The notes under the pieces are model-generated. The model worked only from the letters and a program-made list of their open reading frames with translations. It was not told the origin of the DNA and searched no databases. This document shows positions 32,883-41,404 of a stretch of DNA of 64,000 nt, in pieces (position 1 is the first letter of the stretch; each line of letters starts with the position of its first letter). The DNA comes from Deltaproteobacteria bacterium. Lineage in GTDB: Bacteria > Desulfobacterota_D > UBA1144 > Nemesobacterales > UBA2774. The stretch spans positions 248,001 through 312,000 of the forward strand of contig JAVKFU010000018.1 in NCBI GenBank assembly GCA_040223695.1, given 5' to 3'. Both the position numbers and the translations under genes were made by a program.

Positions 32883-34394
32883 TTGAAAACACGGGTTTCT
32901 TTTCTTACCCTGCTGACTTTATTTTATATATTATCTGCAGGACCGGTAACGGCCGCGGACCAGCCTGTCTACCTCTTCTCGTCCGAAGATAAGAACGCGC
33001 CTGTGGATTCGGAGGATGTCGTAATTCCGGTGGGTAATGAAGACAGCGTCTCCCGGGAACCCGACCTCAGGCCCGCCGGTTTTAAGGAGTATATGTACGA
33101 TACTACTATCTGGTACGGGGTACAGTGGGCTGGAAGGCTCTGGTACGTAAGGGATAAGAATCAGAAAATTTTCGATGCGTCTTTCTCGAAATGGTGGCAT
33201 AACCTGAAGAGTAAGCCCGTATGGGACGACGGGGATGATTTCGCCGTAAACTGGGTGTTGCATCCTTTTTTCGGGATGCTTTCATATCAGTTTTACAGGG
33301 CGAGAGGACACAGCTTCTGGGCTTCGGCGCTCGGCTCGGTGATTCAGAGCACCCTTTTCGAGTATGCAATTGAGGGAACCGTAATAGAACCGTCGGGTGT
33401 CGATCTCGTGGTCACTCCGGCACTGGGTGTTCCTCTCGGATGGACAATGGAAAAGCTTTCCGAGTGGCTGATAGAGCAGGACAGTAAGGCGGCGCAGGCT
33501 GCGGCTTACGTTGCCAATCCTATGAGGCTTTTCGTTAAGAACAGAAATATCGGTATTCTGAACCCCGTGTCAGGGTCATTCGAGTTCCATGGTCCTTTTA
33601 CTATCTCTACGAGTAAGGAGCGCGCGATAGAGCTCGGGTACCCGCTTTTTTTCGAGCCCCCGCTCCCGCTCGGCAGGGTTGGAATCGACTTTGAGATAAT
33701 CAACCTTAAAAAGGATCTGGGCGGGGAGCTTATTCTGTATCCGATAAGACTCGAATTCCCCTCGGAAAGCAAGTTGTGGGGAGTGTATCTCGATATTCCC
33801 TACGGCGGTGTCAATAATGTTAAGGAAGGGGATGTTAAAGTCAGGGACGGGTTCGAATTGGGGAATCTCGTAGTCGGGGTCAAGAGGGTTGCGTTTGAGT
33901 CGGAAAACGCGGCAGTCACGGGTGGCGTCGAGGTGCTTTTCCCGACCGCTTTTACAGACAGTCAGGACAGGCTCAAGCAGGTGATAAAATACAGGAGGGA
34001 CTTTCCGGACTATCTTTTCCGCGCCGTAACGGCTTCTCCCTATATCTCTTTCGGCCTCTGGAGGGGGGCTCTGAGCATGCAGGGGAGCGTCGGGAGCGAT
34101 TTCATATTCAACGCCAAGAACTTCGAAGGAGATGACTTTGAATTCAGGATAGGCTACCAGGCTGCGGTGGCGGTAAACGTTCCCATGCCCGCGTCCCCTG
34201 TTGTGTATTTTGAATTCGACGGTTTCACTATAACCACCGATGACACTTCGGACAAAACGGATTTATTTATCACTCCGGGAATAAGATTCGGCAAGAAATA
34301 CAGCCCGGGTTTCGCGGTTCAGTTTCCTGTGGAGGGTCCGACAACCGACGTGTCCGATGTTGACTTCATTTTGGATTTTCAGCTCAGGTTCTGA
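32883..34394 (+). CDS. DUF3943 outer-membrane-like protein, copy 2
   Basis: The 503-residue protein starts at TTG 32883 behind AGGGGGGAT. This start gives a proper signal peptide (VSFLTLLTLFYILSAG) and nearly the same length as copy 1, so a longer open frame from 32757 is rejected. The DUF3943 core includes DTTIWYGVQWAGRLWYVRD and WVLHPFFGMLSYQFYRARG. It ends FILDFQLRF, again phenylalanine-terminated. The two copies align end to end with clear but moderate identity, so the duplication is old. A shared transcript is likely, as no terminator lies in the 175-base gap. Confidence 0.82.
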   Translation: MKTRVSFLTLLTLFYILSAGPVTAADQPVYLFSSEDKNAPVDSEDVVIPVGNEDSVSREPDLRPAGFKEYMYDTTIWYGVQWAGRLWYVRDKNQKIFDASFSKWWHNLKSKPVWDDGDDFAVNWVLHPFFGMLSYQFYRARGHSFWASALGSVIQSTLFEYAIEGTVIEPSGVDLVVTPALGVPLGWTMEKLSEWLIEQDSKAAQAAAYVANPMRLFVKNRNIGILNPVSGSFEFHGPFTISTSKERAIELGYPLFFEPPLPLGRVGIDFEIINLKKDLGGELILYPIRLEFPSESKLWGVYLDIPYGGVNNVKEGDVKVRDGFELGNLVVGVKRVAFESENAAVTGGVEVLFPTAFTDSQDRLKQVIKYRRDFPDYLFRAVTASPYISFGLWRGALSMQGSVGSDFIFNAKNFEGDDFEFRIGYQAAVAVNVPMPASPVVYFEFDGFTITTDDTSDKTDLFITPGIRFGKKYSPGFAVQFPVEGPTTDVSDVDFILDFQLRF

Positions 34395-34570
34395 ATCAGA
34401 CTCCGGGCGCGGCCCTAAAAATTTTCCGCTAAAGCGAGCTTTGAAAAACAGAGCATATTCGAGGCGATGCATAAAGCGTTTTCAGGATATTTGAAATAAA
34501 GTCCATGTTCCTTTCCTCCATTGGTCGATTGACAGCGACATTCTCCGTGAAAGAATGAAAATCCATAACC

Positions 34571-34767
34571 GGACGGACCATACGGTTAACCTACAAAGAC
34601 GCATTCATGGGCATGAAGCCTGTAAATAAGGGGTTGCGGTTAGGGGAATTTCAATCTACCGTTTCGCGGAAGGAAAGATTGTCGAAGTCCGGATAAACCG
34701 GGACAGATCAGGCTTACTTCAGCAATTGGGGGGTATTCCCTCGCTTGCGGCTGACAGGGAAGAATAG
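34571..34767 (+). pseudogene. Remnant of a SnoaL-like (ester cyclase) gene
   Basis: From 34633 one frame reads GVAVRGISIYRFAEGKIVEV and continues RSGLLQQLGGIP to a TAG at 34765. This matches the C-terminal part of SnoaL-like ester cyclases, which usually end ...FDQLGLLQQLG. The preceding piece, with DAFMGMKPVNKG, lies in another frame and resembles the EFMGIPPTGK block. The N-terminal half is missing, and a frameshift joins the pieces near 34630. It is therefore a decayed gene. The rest of 34395-34797 shows nothing I can name. Confidence 0.55.
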
Positions 34768-34797
34768 GGCTTTACTTAAACCGGCCACCGTAAGTTT

Positions 34798-35208
34798 CTA
34801 TTGAACTTCGATGTATCCTTTCATGCCCTTTTTAATGTGAGAGCCGAATATACCCTTTTTGTTACAGTAAAATTGAAATTTTCCTTTTTCTGACGGAGTA
34901 AACGTGACGGTTACGTCCTTACCCGAAGGGACGTCTATATCTATGTCGAGCCCGGAATCGGGGTCGTTTATAGTGAAATTGTGGGGGATAAGGGAGGTAA
35001 CGCTCCTCAGTGTAATCTCAACGGGTATCCCGGCGGTAGCGGTTATGTGCTCGGGTGTGAATGAATAGCTGTCTACTACTATCTCTATTTTCTGTGCAGC
35101 CATGTCCCGGTTCTCCGCTTGAGGAGGCGGTTCGGCGTCGGCTCCGAGAGCCGGATGCATGTGAGATAAAAATAAAGCCAGAATACTAATGATAATTTTT
35201 GTTTTCAT
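34798..35208 (-). CDS. Periplasmic cupredoxin-like copper protein
   Basis: The 136-residue protein has a signal peptide (MKTKIIISILALFLSHMHPA) and one cupredoxin domain. Type 1 copper ligands are readable as His in IPHNFT, then Cys in FYCNKKG, His in GSHIKK and Met in KKGMKG. It should carry electrons or bind copper in the periplasm. The start at 35208 is preferred because an upstream extension overlaps the next gene and has no signal peptide. The multicopper oxidase at 58625 is the only other copper protein outside the oxidase operon. Confidence 0.85.
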   Translation of the reverse strand: MKTKIIISILALFLSHMHPALGADAEPPPQAENRDMAAQKIEIVVDSYSFTPEHITATAGIPVEITLRSVTSLIPHNFTINDPDSGLDIDIDVPSGKDVTVTFTPSEKGKFQFYCNKKGIFGSHIKKGMKGYIEVQ

Positions 35209-35273
35209 GGTTTTTCCGCTTCTCCGGTTTTTTAGCTTTATGCCGCTTATCCTGAATTTATCATGCCGCCTGA

Positions 35274-35555
35274 TTAGTTGGTCTGAAGAGAGACGTAGTC
35301 CTCGACGTCTTTGTCGTAGCTCGCTTTTTGGCTCTCGCATCTGGATTCGTCACCGGAATTATTTTCGAGACATTGATCCAGTATTCTTCTCGACTTTTCC
35401 ACTTCCTGCCTCGCTTCGCTGAGCGATTTTTTCTTTCTCGACTCATCAATCGGATTGTCTATTGCGATGTCCTTGCCGGTTTTGAGTGTGCTGCAGCTCA
35501 GGACAGGAAAGATTAAAAATAAGGTTATGAAAGTAATTGATAATAGGCGGATCAC
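35274..35555 (-). CDS. Small predicted lipoprotein of unknown function
   Basis: The 93-residue protein has a hydrophobic signal ending in FPVLSCS, with Cys21 as likely lipidation site. The mature 70 residues are highly charged and helical (ESRKKKSLSEARQEVEKSRR), with two more cysteines about 15 residues apart (DQCLE and SRCES). I do not recognise a family. It lies 65 bases upstream of the cupredoxin gene on the same strand, so the two may share a transcript. Confidence 0.65.
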   Translation of the reverse strand: MIRLLSITFITLFLIFPVLSCSTLKTGKDIAIDNPIDESRKKKSLSEARQEVEKSRRILDQCLENNSGDESRCESQKASYDKDVEDYVSLQTN

Positions 35556-35711
35556 GTTTTACCCCCGGAACTGGATTTGTAGCCGTTGCATGAATTTAAA
35601 TTACATTATAATTGATTTTGACAGGAGCCGCTAATTTCTTGAAGAGGGGGGATCTTCATTCCGAGGTGAAAGGGTTAGGCTGTCTCGATACTGGAGGTCA
35701 AACGGGGGGAT

Positions 35712-35746
35712 ATTCCAGGCGAGTGAAGGTTTCACACGCCTGGAAT
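35712..35746. terminator. Strong 15-bp hairpin downstream of the phasin-like gene
   Basis: ATTCCAGGCG (35712-35721) pairs fully with CGCCTGGAAT (35737-35746). Inside, one A-A mismatch is followed by GTGAA and TTCAC around a three-base loop. It lies 54 bases beyond the stop of the minus-strand gene at 35800. Neither side has a U-tract, so it may be a 3' stabiliser or a factor-dependent end instead of a classical terminator. Confidence 0.55.
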
Positions 35747-35799
35747 TCCATCATCTCTTAAGAATATTTAAGACCGGAGCTTTAGCTTCCAAATCCCGG

Positions 35800-36237
35800 T
35801 TAGATACCGAATACCTTGAAATATTCACCGAATGCAGAGAAAGCCTTTTCAGCATTTTCCTGGGCAATCGCGCGCGCATCTTTCGTGAATTTTTCGGTCA
35901 TTGACTTAACTGTGTCAAAATGTTCTTTGCGGTAGGAAATATAGCGGTCAAGCTGCTCGGTTGCTTTTTCTACGCCACCCTCGTACGGAAGGTCTTTGGC
36001 GAAAGGAAGGTCTTTTGGAAAGTCCTTGTAGAACTCCCCGACATTCGATAGAAACTCTTTTTCTAAACCAAAAAGATGCTCTACCTGGGAATTGAAAACC
36101 TTTACATTCTGCTCAAAGAGCGAAAATGAGAAATCCAGGCCGTTTAAATAATTTTCTTTTACGAGTCCGGAAAATTCTTTTGCCGGCTCTGAGAACTCCT
36201 TTACCTTTGAAGCTACTTTTTTTGTCGTTTCAGACAT
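35800..36237 (-). CDS. Phasin-like protein
   Basis: The 145-residue protein starts MSETTKKVASKVKEF and is almost entirely amphipathic helix. It has no cysteine or catalytic motif and the alternating hydrophobic pattern of phasins, which coat polyhydroxyalkanoate granules. AGGAGG lies before the ATG at 36237. A promoter at 36272-36299 excludes a longer upstream frame. No phaC or phaR is in the window, so granule association is inferred from shape alone; other helical stress proteins remain possible. Confidence 0.65.
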   Translation of the reverse strand: MSETTKKVASKVKEFSEPAKEFSGLVKENYLNGLDFSFSLFEQNVKVFNSQVEHLFGLEKEFLSNVGEFYKDFPKDLPFAKDLPYEGGVEKATEQLDRYISYRKEHFDTVKSMTEKFTKDARAIAQENAEKAFSAFGEYFKVFGI

Positions 36238-36271
36238 TGTACAACCTCCTGACTTATTTTGATTTAAGAAC

Positions 36272-36299
36272 AATATAATCAGCTTTAGACGGATGTCAA
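36272..36299 (-). promoter_or_regulatory. Sigma-70 promoter of the phasin-like gene
   Basis: On the minus strand a perfect TTGACA (36294-36299) is followed after 16 bases by TATATT (36272-36277). The leader to the start at 36237 would be about 28 bases and includes AGGAGG. Confidence 0.68.
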
Positions 36300-36321
36300 G
36301 GGTTTTTGTACGCAATTGCAC

Positions 36322-36628
36322 AAAAAAATTATTCTTTGATTATAGGCATATAGGTGTGACGAAGGAATAATGGGAGGTGCACCTGCTAATATTTTCCCAG
36401 GGGCGGTAAATTTGAGAATTATTTAAGAAGGTTAGGCCCCTTGGCACCTGCAAATCCCGCCTGATTCCCCGGTTTCTCGTCCGGTGCGGCCAAGAGACTG
36501 CTCTTCCGCCGGAAACCCGCAGAACAGCTTTCTATTTACTGAATTTTTTTCGATCGGAAAGTCGATTAAAATAATCACCGGGCAATTTCAGCAATTAAAT
36601 ACGCTTTTTGGCGATGAAGGTTAATACA
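36322..36628. other. 307-base intergenic region between divergent genes
   Basis: The region lies upstream of both the phasin-like gene and the phosphatidyltransferase gene. It contains GGGAGGTGCACCTGC (a GGTGCACC palindrome, near 36375-36382) but no gene, tRNA or riboswitch that I recognise. Confidence 0.35.
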
Positions 36629-37207
36629 ATGAACCCTGACGAGTTAAAAACCGTTCCCAACCTGCTGAGCGTGCTGAGACTCCTGCTGGTTGCGGTCCTG
36701 TGGGTCCCGGCTTTTTTGAATTTGCCTCGGTACGTAGGCGCGGGGCTGCTGATAGCCGGCATGACGGATGCTCTGGACGGATTTATAGCGCGGAAAACGG
36801 GGACAGTGACCGAATACGGAAGCAAGCTCGATTCAATCGCGGACACATCGGTCGTGATTTCGGCTGTTTTCTGGATTGTTTTACTCAGGCCTGAAATATT
36901 CCTCGATCACCGGGTGCTCGTTACGCTCTGGATAGTTGCAGAGGCCTTATCGATTATCGTAGGCTGGATAAAATTCAGGCGTATAGCAAACCTCCATCTC
37001 TATTCCGCGAAAGCCGCCGGTGTCGCTGGTTACATATTCGTCGTTCTCGCTTTCATGTTCGGGTACAACGAGATACTTTTCTACATCGCATTTGTCGTGC
37101 TGACAGTCTCGTCGGTAGAAGCCCTTGTTCTTCAGCTTTTTTGCTCAAGGGTGGACGAGCATATGAAATCGATAATTTATGTTTACAGGGAAGGAAGGCT
37201 TTCATAA
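36629..37207 (+). CDS. CDP-alcohol phosphatidyltransferase
   Basis: The 192-residue membrane protein has about five to six helices and the full family signature D-x2-D-G-x2-A-R-x8-G-x3-D-x3-D, read as DALDGFIARK, then GSKLDSIAD. It joins a CDP-activated lipid to an alcohol such as glycerol phosphate, serine or inositol phosphate. Length and the NLLSVLRLLL start suit the PgsA-like group, but the acceptor alcohol is not determined. The ATG at 36629 is chosen because AAGG lies about eight bases upstream. The next gene begins 44 bases later on the same strand. Confidence 0.87.
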   Translation: MNPDELKTVPNLLSVLRLLLVAVLWVPAFLNLPRYVGAGLLIAGMTDALDGFIARKTGTVTEYGSKLDSIADTSVVISAVFWIVLLRPEIFLDHRVLVTLWIVAEALSIIVGWIKFRRIANLHLYSAKAAGVAGYIFVVLAFMFGYNEILFYIAFVVLTVSSVEALVLQLFCSRVDEHMKSIIYVYREGRLS

Positions 37208-37251
37208 ATTCTCCTTCTCTATATCTATTGTTCTGGAAGGTGAAGAACTGG

Positions 37252-37941
37252 TTGAATAAAAAACTTACGGCACTGGCCGAAGATATATGGAGCATCCAAA
37301 GCTCTCACACACTTCTAGGTATCGACTTCGGGGGCCGCATGACCGTGATAAGGCTTGCATCGGGGGATTTGTTTCTCCATTCCCCGGTGCGTTTAACGGA
37401 TAGTCTCCGTGAAGAGCTGAACGCTCTTGGAAATGTTAAGCACCTCGTTGCCCCCAACAGGTTTCACCATTTAAATGTCGGAGATTATGTGAAGGCTTAT
37501 CCGGAGGCGGAGCTTTACGCTGCGCCCGGACTGCCCGAGAAGCGGAGGGATATTAAATTTACGGGTGTGCTTTCGGACGGGACTGAGTACGGATGGGGAG
37601 ACGAGGTCGAGCATCTCTTATTCGGCGGTATCCCTCTATTGAACGAGGTTGTATTTTTTCACCCTGAAAGCGCTACGTTGATACTTGCCGATCTGATTTT
37701 TAATTTCTCTCATGACCTCTCGACCGCTCAAAGGATTTTTGCCCGAATCGACGATGTGTATATGGAACCCCGGGTCTCGAGGCTGACACGCCTTCTGTTC
37801 CTTAAAAACAGGGAGAAGGCGAGAAAATCAGCGGACAGAATTCTCTCGTGGGATTTTGACCGGGTGCTTGTCGCTCACAAGGATATGGTTGAGAAGGGCG
37901 GTTATGAGGCGGTCAGAAAGGCGCTTGGGTGTTTCGGGTAG
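37252..37941 (+). CDS. DUF4336 domain protein (metallo-hydrolase-like fold)
   Basis: The 229-residue soluble protein fits DUF4336. It has DIWSIQSSHTLLGIDFGGRMTVIRLASGDLF at the N-terminus (stated here only as the family start), VAPNRFHHL in place of a metallo-beta-lactamase HxHxDH motif, and LILADLIFNF later. The family resembles metallo-beta-lactamase folds with an incomplete metal site. No substrate is known. GTG 37240 and TTG 37252 are both possible starts. TTG is chosen because GGAAGG lies at the right distance. It converges with the SDR gene, six bases apart. Confidence 0.78.
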   Translation: MNKKLTALAEDIWSIQSSHTLLGIDFGGRMTVIRLASGDLFLHSPVRLTDSLREELNALGNVKHLVAPNRFHHLNVGDYVKAYPEAELYAAPGLPEKRRDIKFTGVLSDGTEYGWGDEVEHLLFGGIPLLNEVVFFHPESATLILADLIFNFSHDLSTAQRIFARIDDVYMEPRVSRLTRLLFLKNREKARKSADRILSWDFDRVLVAHKDMVEKGGYEAVRKALGCFG

Positions 37942-37947
37942 TAGGTG

Positions 37948-38733
37948 TCAGTATCTCGACGTGGCTCCCCCGTCAATTACAAGCACTTCTCCCACCATGT
38001 AATCCGAGGCCCTCGAGGCGAGCAGGACTACCGCCCCTTTTAGATCGTCCCCGCCTCCGAATCTCCCTGCAGGAATGGAATCAAGCATTTCTTTTCCCTT
38101 GTCCATGAACTCGGGGCTTAAAACGGGCTCGGTCATATTCGTGGGGAACCAGCCGGGGGCGAGCGCGTTTACGTTTATGTTGTGGGGGATCCATCTTACG
38201 GCAAGGTCCTTGGTAAGGGCGATAACCCCGCCTTTGGACGCCACGTAGGAAGGGGCGCTCACAAGGCGGGTGGTTTGATATCCCATTATGGAGGATACGT
38301 TTATAATCTTTCCGCTCCCGGCCTTGATCATCTCCTTGCCGGCTTCTCTGCAGCAGAGAAACGTCCCCGTCAGATTCACGCTCAGTATGCTCTCCCAGTC
38401 CTCGTCGCTCATTTCATGAGGTAGGGCCCCCACCGCTATACCGGCGTTATTGACAAGAACGTCAATCTTGCCGAACTTCGAGACGGTCTCCCCGACCATG
38501 TTTCTCACGTCGCCGGGCTTTGAGACGTCGCATTTTACAGGGAGCGCTCTGACGCCGGTGAGCTCATTTATTTCCCTGGCGGTCTGGACACAACCGTCCA
38601 GATTTCTCGCGGAAATTACAACGTCCGCACCCGCCTCGGCGAGACCGAGCGCCATCTGTCTACCTATCCCGGTGTAGCCTCCCGTAACAACCGCCGTTTT
38701 GCCGGAGAGGTCGAATAATTCCATTACATTCAT
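37948..38733 (-). CDS. Short-chain dehydrogenase/reductase (SDR)
   Basis: The 261-residue classical SDR has the cofactor loop TGGYTGIGRQ, the NNAG block, the catalytic Ser in NVSSIMG and the YVASK Tyr-Lys pair. The C-terminal VLVIDGGAT is typical. It would oxidise or reduce a hydroxyl or keto group with NAD(P); the substrate is unknown, though the gluconate 5-dehydrogenase/FabG branch is plausible. The ATG at 38733 has GAGGAG eight bases upstream, so a longer frame to 38781 is not used. Confidence 0.88.
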   Translation of the reverse strand: MNVMELFDLSGKTAVVTGGYTGIGRQMALGLAEAGADVVISARNLDGCVQTAREINELTGVRALPVKCDVSKPGDVRNMVGETVSKFGKIDVLVNNAGIAVGALPHEMSDEDWESILSVNLTGTFLCCREAGKEMIKAGSGKIINVSSIMGYQTTRLVSAPSYVASKGGVIALTKDLAVRWIPHNINVNALAPGWFPTNMTEPVLSPEFMDKGKEMLDSIPAGRFGGGDDLKGAVVLLASRASDYMVGEVLVIDGGATSRY

Positions 38734-38763
38734 TTTGTGTCTCCTCTGCCAAAAGAATAACAC

Positions 38764-38798
38764 AAGCCCGCTGAAATCCATTCGGGCTCAACGGGCTT
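38764..38798 (-). terminator. Intergenic terminator after the fumarase gene
   Basis: AAGCCCGCTGA (38764-38774) pairs with TCAACGGGCTT (38788-38798), one G-U-type mismatch, around a 13-base loop. On the minus strand it is followed by GTGTTATTCTTTTT. On the plus strand ACTTTTTT follows. It separates the fumarase from the SDR gene and could act in both directions. Confidence 0.6.
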
Positions 38799-38833
38799 TA
38801 ACTTTTTTCCGTCTGTTGATTGAATAGACGATT

Positions 38834-40240
38834 TTACTTTTTGGTTCCGGGTTCTGTCATCGACCACGGGTCCAGCAGCTCGTTCAGTTTCTTTGCCGGA
38901 AGCACCTCTTTCTCAAGAGCTACCTCCCTCACCGTCCTGCCTGTCTCATAGGCCTCTTTTGCTATCTTGGCCGCGTTGTCGTATCCGATTACGGGGGCGA
39001 GACTGGTGCACATCGCGAGGCTCTTTTCGATCATCTCCTCACAGCGCTTTTTGTCCGCCTTGATGCCTTTGATGCACTTCTCGGCGAATACCTGTGACGA
39101 CCTTCCGAGCAGGTCGATAGATTGAAGCAGGTTATGGCCTTTAACGGGCATCATGACGTTGAGCTCGAAATTCCCCAGCTGCCCTCCTATGGTTATCGTG
39201 AGGTCGTTTCCTATGACCTGCGCTGCGACCTGGCACACGGCTTCGGGAATGACCGGATTTACCTTTCCGGGCATGATAGATGATCCGGGCTGAACCGCCG
39301 GTACAATGATTTCTCCGATTCCGCAGCGAGGCCCGCTACCGAGCCACCTTATGTCGTTAGCTATTTTCATCAGGCTCACGGCGAGCGTCTTGAGTGAGCC
39401 GCTCGCTTCCACTATTGCGTCTTTAGAGCCCTGAGCCTCGAAATGGTTTTCGGCTTCTCTCAGCTTCGCACCGGCCATTTTGCCGAGCCTTCTTACTACG
39501 AGCCTGGCAAACCTGGGGTGCGTATTGATACCCGTCCCGACGGCCGTGCCCCCGATAGCGAGCTCTGAGAGCTCTTCTCTTGCGTGCTGTACCCTGCCGA
39601 TGCCGTGCTTGATCATGCTCGCGTATCCGCCGAATTCCTGGCCGAGTCTGACCGGGGTCGCGTCCTGCAGGTGTGTGCGGCCTATCTTTACTATCTTGTC
39701 GAATTGACGGGCTTTCGCTGAAAGCGCTTTCTCCAGGGTTTTGAGTCCGGGCAGGAGGGTGGAATCAATAGCCAGTATTGCCGAGACGTGGAGCGCCGTC
39801 GGGTACACGTCGTTACTCGATTGTCCCATGTTCACATGGTCGTTCGGATGTACGCCCGACTTGTCCCCTCTCTCGGCTCTGAGAATCTCGTTGGCCCGAT
39901 TGGCGATTACTTCGTTCGTATTCATGTTGGTGGAGGTTCCGGACCCCGTCTGGAATACGTCCAGCACGAAGTGTTCGTCGAGCTTCCCGTCGATCACCTC
40001 CTGAGCGGCTTTTACTATTGCGTTTCCCGTTTTCTTTGTTAGAAGTCCGAGCTCCATATTTGTTTCAGCCGCGGCCCGTTTTATCATTCCCAGAGCCTTG
40101 ATCAGCTGATTGTGCTTGCGTATTCCGCTTATGGGAAAATTCTCTACAGCACGCGCGGTCTGGGCCCCGTAATATGCCTGAGCCGGGACTTGCATCTCTC
40201 CCATAGAATCGGATTCAATCCTGAAATTTTTACTGGCCAT
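38834..40240 (-). CDS. fumC: Fumarate hydratase, class II
   Basis: The 468-residue enzyme interconverts fumarate and malate in the citric acid cycle without an iron-sulfur cluster. The superfamily signature GSSIMPGKVNP is present, as are TGSGTSTNMNTNEVIANRA and GRTHLQDATPVRLGQE. The start is set at 40240, where AAGGAGGAG lies upstream; an in-frame longer frame lacks this. The next upstream gene ends 67 bases away and is on the same strand. No other citric acid cycle gene is adjacent. Confidence 0.97.
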   Translation of the reverse strand: MASKNFRIESDSMGEMQVPAQAYYGAQTARAVENFPISGIRKHNQLIKALGMIKRAAAETNMELGLLTKKTGNAIVKAAQEVIDGKLDEHFVLDVFQTGSGTSTNMNTNEVIANRANEILRAERGDKSGVHPNDHVNMGQSSNDVYPTALHVSAILAIDSTLLPGLKTLEKALSAKARQFDKIVKIGRTHLQDATPVRLGQEFGGYASMIKHGIGRVQHAREELSELAIGGTAVGTGINTHPRFARLVVRRLGKMAGAKLREAENHFEAQGSKDAIVEASGSLKTLAVSLMKIANDIRWLGSGPRCGIGEIIVPAVQPGSSIMPGKVNPVIPEAVCQVAAQVIGNDLTITIGGQLGNFELNVMMPVKGHNLLQSIDLLGRSSQVFAEKCIKGIKADKKRCEEMIEKSLAMCTSLAPVIGYDNAAKIAKEAYETGRTVREVALEKEVLPAKKLNELLDPWSMTEPGTKK

Positions 40241-40307
40241 GACAGCACTCCTCCTTGGAATTTCATTTTGGGAGTTTAAATTATGCCACAATGTGGGATT
40301 TTTTCTA

Positions 40308-41093
40308 TTACTGCTTATGTGAGCTGTCTACCTCCGCCCCGTCCGGCTTCGCAAATACCGAAGGGTCGGGATTTTCTTTTTTGAAGGTCACGTTCTCAAA
40401 TAAAATCGAACCCCGCGGCTCACTCCCCGGCATTCCGTCTTTCCAGTCATAAAGCACGATTTTCTCCGGGACCATAAGCCCGTCCTTTTCCTGCCACTTC
40501 TCGTAAACCGCCGCGTGCCGCTCAAGCGCATCAACCGGTTTTCCGCCCGTGAGAGCGGGGTAGGTGACTATGTAGTGGACGAGCTTCAGCGTGCCCGTGT
40601 CCTTGTCTATATAGGCTACGTAATTGTCATCCGGGGTATCTCCGACACCCTTATCATAAGTAACCTTAACAACTTTATATTCCTTTCCCTCAAGCTCTTC
40701 CGTGCCGAGAGATTCCAGGTTCACGCCGGGGTCGGCGAAGAGAAAAGGAAGTCCGAAGAAGTAAAAAGGGGTCGAGGAATAAAACCTTGCGGGAAGCGGA
40801 AGGGCGTCCGTGCCGGGTGTGATCCACGCGTCAGCCCCGTCGAAGCCGACTTTATACCCATCGCCCGTTATGAGCACTTTACGGGAGTCGAGGTCGATGA
40901 GCTGATGGTCGGTCAGACCTCCGTCCTGGCCGAACCGCCACTTCATATCGTATTCGAGTGTGCCGTAGCTGTTGAATGTATCGAGGCCGCCGTGCGCCTG
41001 TAACGATTCCTCCATCTGCGCGAATGATATGAAAGAAACGCTCAAAGTGAATATTAAAGCTGAAATTATGTATTTACCGATACCGGTATTCAT
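40308..41093 (-). CDS. Exported protein of unknown function, DUF6503/LolA-like
   Basis: The 261-residue protein has a signal peptide (about 1-25, ending SFAQ). The mature part begins SLQAHGGLDTFNSYGTLEYDM and continues with many short strands, such as GYKVGFDGADAWIT and NYVAYIDKDTGTLKLVHYIV. This is the pattern of DUF6503-type proteins, which share the open barrel shape of LolA-like lipid carriers. I assign the family from memory only. It may bind a lipid or other hydrophobic ligand in the periplasm. AGGAGGAGC precedes the start. Confidence 0.68.
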   Translation of the reverse strand: MNTGIGKYIISALIFTLSVSFISFAQMEESLQAHGGLDTFNSYGTLEYDMKWRFGQDGGLTDHQLIDLDSRKVLITGDGYKVGFDGADAWITPGTDALPLPARFYSSTPFYFFGLPFLFADPGVNLESLGTEELEGKEYKVVKVTYDKGVGDTPDDNYVAYIDKDTGTLKLVHYIVTYPALTGGKPVDALERHAAVYEKWQEKDGLMVPEKIVLYDWKDGMPGSEPRGSILFENVTFKKENPDPSVFAKPDGAEVDSSHKQ

Positions 41094-41404
41094 GTTGCTC
41101 CTCCTGTCTTAGTAACACAATTTTATGATGCGCCGTTTTGAATACTGCAAACACGACAAGGATACACGATATGCCCGGATTCCTCGGCATCCGCCCCGCT
41201 GGCATTCACTTTCATGAAACCCTGCTCCGGTAAACTTTCCCATTCGGATCTCTCAAACCTGACGGCTCGGAAAACAAAAGACTGCATATTATAACTAGTC
41301 AATATCTAAAGAGGGTTTTAATCCGAAATTAATGTGTTACTAAAGGTATTCCATGTGACGGCAAAATGCTGTAGAATAAGATAAAAAAGTGGAGGATGAA
41401 CGGA
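41094..41404. other. 311-base intergenic region between divergent genes
   Basis: The region separates the LolA-like gene (minus) from the double-cysteine-domain gene (plus). It carries the plus promoter listed at 41349-41377. On the minus strand TTTGCA and CATAAA are 18 bases apart near the gene start, which is weak. Nothing else was recognised. Confidence 0.35.
41349..41377 (+). promoter_or_regulatory. Possible promoter of the double-cysteine-domain gene
   Basis: TTCCAT (41349-41354) is followed after 17 bases by TAGAAT (41372-41377). The predicted start of transcription is just before GGAGG at 41391-41395, nine bases ahead of the chosen ATG at 41405. Confidence 0.4.
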
